Assembly: GCA_036940085.1 (NCBI GenBank)
Contig: JALLBK010000221.1
Location: forward strand, 1-18,843
From: Discostella pseudostelligera
Lineage: Eukaryota > Bacillariophyta > Thalassiosirophyceae > Thalassiosirales > Thalassiosiraceae
Reading direction: 5' to 3'
Length of the DNA stretch: 18,843 bases
In this document: piece by piece, positions 17,052 through 18,843 of the stretch
Numbering within the stretch: the stretch's first letter is position 1
Layout of the letters: each line of letters begins with the position of its first letter
Notes under the pieces: model-generated
What the model saw: the letters and a program-made list of their open reading frames with translations, nothing else
What the model was told of the DNA's origin: nothing
Database searches by the model: none
Made by a program: the position numbers and the translations under genes

Positions 17052-17476
17052 TCAAAGCATATCCTCTTCCCAATCCAAGTAAAACATAGCATCGCAATAA
17101 TTGTCATCATCACCCCATTCATTGTTCTTCTCTCGCTTCTTATACTTGTTGACTGCTTGCTCTATATCAAAATACACCTTCTTCAAGTTATGGGCAATTA
17201 TTGTCTGGCATTCAAAGTTGATAGATTTCATCCTCGTATTGCGAGATGTAGATGCATAGCCCGACTGAGAGAAGAGAGACTCACAGGAGACTTCCGTAGG
17301 ATTAGCTGATGCAATCTGTAGAGCATACATCCATAACTTAGGAAATTGTTTTTGATGATGTAACCAGAACTGAACATGCTGAAACTTCCCGAACTTGAAA
17401 TAATCGGCATAATTCTTCCCTGAAGGCAGATTTGCACCCTGTTGTTCAATCTCGTCCCCAATGATAATCATGTTAT
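17052..17476 (-). pseudogene. hAT transposase fragment: C-terminal dimerisation domain
   Basis: The minus-strand frame encodes about 141 residues from a likely splice acceptor (TATTTCCTTTCAG, exon start 17476). It matches the hAT family C-terminal dimerisation domain: FWLHHQKQFPKLWMYALQ, then IASANPTEVSCESLFSQSG, where Pro/Ser and E-x-x-FS are family hallmarks, then a late NTRMKSINFECQTIIAHNL helix. An acidic tail follows. The RNase H catalytic domain and BED zinc finger that should precede it are absent upstream, so the copy is 5'-truncated or its earlier exons are gone. The open frame extends to 17540, but that part enters a duplicated segment. A GTGAGG donor (17532-17537) would make a 61-nt intron, shorter than the others in this window. 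The adjacent AAAGTT repeats are probably its subterminal region. Confidence 0.8.
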
Positions 17477-17503
17477 CTGAAAGGAAATAACATTCATATA
17501 TCA

Positions 17504-17593
17504 TCACCGCTGGAGAAAGAAATTCTGTGGTCCTCACCAAAAAAAAATATTTCGATATGATTGTTATGCAAAAATAATTCCCACATGAGTCAC
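17504..17593. repeat. Direct repeat copy 1 (90 bp)
   Basis: Begins TCACCGCTGGAGAAAGAAAT and ends CCCACATGAGTCAC. It is identical to 17656-17746 except for one A in a homopolymer (9 versus 10). It overlaps the 5' side of the hAT open frame, including the possible intron and donor. Confidence 0.95.
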
Positions 17594-17655
17594 ATACATG
17601 TTCCTACGTAGAAAAATTGCGACGTTCGCGGACTACACTTAAACTGGTACTAATT

Positions 17656-17746
17656 TCACCGCTGGAGAAAGAAATTCTGTGGTCCTCACCAAAAAAAAAA
17701 TATTTCGATATGATTGTTATGCAAAAATAATTCCCACATGAGTCAC
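17656..17746. repeat. Direct repeat copy 2 (91 bp)
   Basis: Second copy of the 17504-17593 block, offset by 152 bp, with a 62-bp unrelated segment between them. Near-perfect identity says the duplication is recent. It is consistent with a local insertion or excision repair event at the edge of the hAT fragment. Confidence 0.95.
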
Positions 17747-18079
17747 TGTCACGAAGTCCATAAGATTTATCCTGTGTCGTCACCAACTCAGAAAAAGCAT
17801 CTCAATGTCTCACGGTGTCTTGATTTAATCCACATCACAGTCACAGACACGCATCTCAAATTTAATAATTCCGCATCACTCACTTTTTATTTTTTTAATT
17901 CAGGATGACTCACTGGGTGCCTGCGGAAATCGTTCCAAACCATTCTAAATCGTTCTAAAGTTCCAGACCGACGGACAGACTTCGTTCCAGATAGAAACCC
18001 CCCCTTTCCAGAAGTGGATTTGGAACGCGGGCCCTGCCCCCCCTCCCAAATCCAAAATGCATCCAAACCACCCAAACAC
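17747..18079. other. Upstream region of the small plus-strand gene
   Basis: No gene is supported. A long T-run followed by AATTCAG (17884-17903) has the look of a splice acceptor, so an upstream non-coding exon of the 18080 gene is possible. CGTTC/TCTAAA words recur at 17930-17965, and a C-run with GCGGGCCC lies near 18000-18045. Confidence 0.4.
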
Positions 18080-18631
18080 ATGAATGACATACAACAAATC
18101 CATACCGCTGCAGCTGCCGCCATCACCAACACCACTGCAACTGAAGCCGGAGCAGCCGCTGGAGCTGTATCTGCCACTGCCTCCACCATCACCACCACCG
18201 AAGCCACCGCTATCCGCTGCAATAAGAAGGTAGTCACCAAGCCTCTTAATGAAAAGACGAAGAACTCCTCCAACGTCAACACAATGGATCGTCTTGCTGA
18301 TGCTTTGATTACTGCAAGGCCTCCGGCTCCTACTGCGACTGCATCCACGCAAGCAGCAGATCCTGATCTTGAACGTCGTGTCATGGGTCACTTGATTGCT
18401 ATGGAAGTCGACCGAGTTATGAGTGTTCATCGTGCCTACCTTAGTGACTTGGCGAGGAGGTCGCGTGTTAATAATAGGATGTGTAAGCATCTTAAGAGGG
18501 ACATCAAGCGTAGCAACAAGAAGCTCAAAAGGGCAAACACGGGGACGGAGAACAATGTTGGAAATCACGATGACAGCGAGACCGATAGTGATAGCAGCAG
18601 CGACAGCAGCAGTAGCAGTGAGGAGGAGTAG
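18080..18631 (+). CDS. Unrecognised small Ala/Thr-rich protein with basic region and acidic Ser/Glu tail
   Basis: Frame of 183 residues from the first ATG in the frame; the open frame continues upstream to 18014 without another ATG. I do not recognise it. Residues 10-50 are Ala/Thr-rich low complexity. The central part (MDRLADALITARPPAP, then LERRVMGHLIAMEVDRVMSV) looks helical. It is followed by a Lys/Arg-rich segment (CKHLKRDIKRSNKKLKR, near residues 135-151), then an acidic tail of Asp/Ser/Glu ending SSSSSEEE. A basic patch with an acidic tail suggests a nuclear or nucleic-acid-associated protein, but that is only compositional. The ATG context is weak (C at -3). A start at the internal Met at 18283 is possible. 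The opposite strand is also open for 269 codons (17945-18754), but that product is low-complexity antisense of this one. Confidence 0.5.
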   Translation: MNDIQQIHTAAAAAITNTTATEAGAAAGAVSATASTITTTEATAIRCNKKVVTKPLNEKTKNSSNVNTMDRLADALITARPPAPTATASTQAADPDLERRVMGHLIAMEVDRVMSVHRAYLSDLARRSRVNNRMCKHLKRDIKRSNKKLKRANTGTENNVGNHDDSETDSDSSSDSSSSSEEE

Positions 18632-18843
18632 ATCTATGTTCGTGTTATGGATGCGTGGTTGTTCCGACCTCTTTATATGTTTAGCACCGTGATCGGCCCT
18701 GCACTCTGTACGAGAGATGCTGTTTGGGTTTCGCAATCGTTTGTCTAGCACCATGATTGGCCCTGACTCTGTACGAGAGATGCTGTTAGGGTAGCAATCA
18801 GATAACCATAATAACTAGGAAGCACATTTGATCTCCAAATAAT
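18632..18843. other. Downstream region of the small plus-strand gene
   Basis: Probable 3' untranslated region and flank. It contains the two-copy 64-bp direct repeat described separately and no supported gene. Confidence 0.5.
18682..18799. repeat. Two-copy direct repeat, 64-bp period
   Basis: TAGCACCRTGATYGGCCCTG followed by an ACTCTGTACGAGAGATGCTG block starts at 18682 and again at 18746. The copies differ by a few substitutions and short indels. They lie just beyond the stop at 18629, so they are likely in the transcript's 3' region. Confidence 0.9.

Noticed and set aside
17887..18754. 269- and 165-codon minus-strand frames opposite the 18080 gene
   Set aside because: Low-complexity Gly/Ser/Val text that mirrors the Ala/Thr repeats of the plus strand. 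The plus-strand product has a better-organised basic/acidic layout, although certainty is limited.

Overview
The window looks like a nuclear segment of a diatom, most likely a centric one; the lineage is an inference. The grounds are spliced genes with short GT-AG introns (73-107 nt), no operon layout, a nucleus-encoded bacterial-type PrmA with an N-terminal extension resembling a diatom plastid-targeting leader, a diatom/oomycete-style LRR membrane protein, and low-complexity tracts inside coding sequence. No tRNA, rRNA or CRISPR array was recognised.

Bases 1-11,336 are ordinary gene-dense host DNA. In order they hold a PrmA-type ribosomal protein L11 methyltransferase (+, 305-2080), a two-exon leucine-rich-repeat type I membrane protein (+, 2511-4723), a MIC10-like inner-membrane protein (-, 4976-5353), an unrecognised largely disordered protein (+, 6169-8082) and a five-exon Upf1-like superfamily 1 helicase (-, 8115-11336). 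The helicase was reassembled here from four introns that all give GT-AG junctions, keep frame and restore helicase motifs exactly at the joins. Two gene pairs are convergent (252 and 32 bp apart) and two are divergent, with 815 bp and 356 bp shared promoter regions. The genes have unrelated housekeeping-type roles and no joint pathway is visible.

Bases 11,600-17,750 are a mobile-element island. A long reading frame from 11,693 to 15,154 stays in one frame but carries a stop at 13,148, a local frame disturbance near 13,292-13,316, and stops at 14,027 and 14,309. I read it as a recently broken transposase-like gene of a repetitive family that I cannot name securely. It is followed by a 420-bp fold-back element with 107-bp arms, a pyrimidine-rich minisatellite, an evenly spaced 26-nt repeat block (period 42-43), and the C-terminal dimerisation domain of a hAT transposase next to that block. 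A 90-bp segment is duplicated at the hAT fragment's 5' side.

Bases 17,750-18,843 contain one small unrecognised Ala/Thr-rich protein with a basic region and an acidic Ser/Glu tail, followed by two copies of a 64-bp direct repeat. The most unusual items are the CRISPR-like spacing of the repeat block beside the hAT fragment, the barely decayed transposase-like gene with a possible D-D-E catalytic set, and a perfect 15-bp stem-loop directly in front of that gene's start codon.
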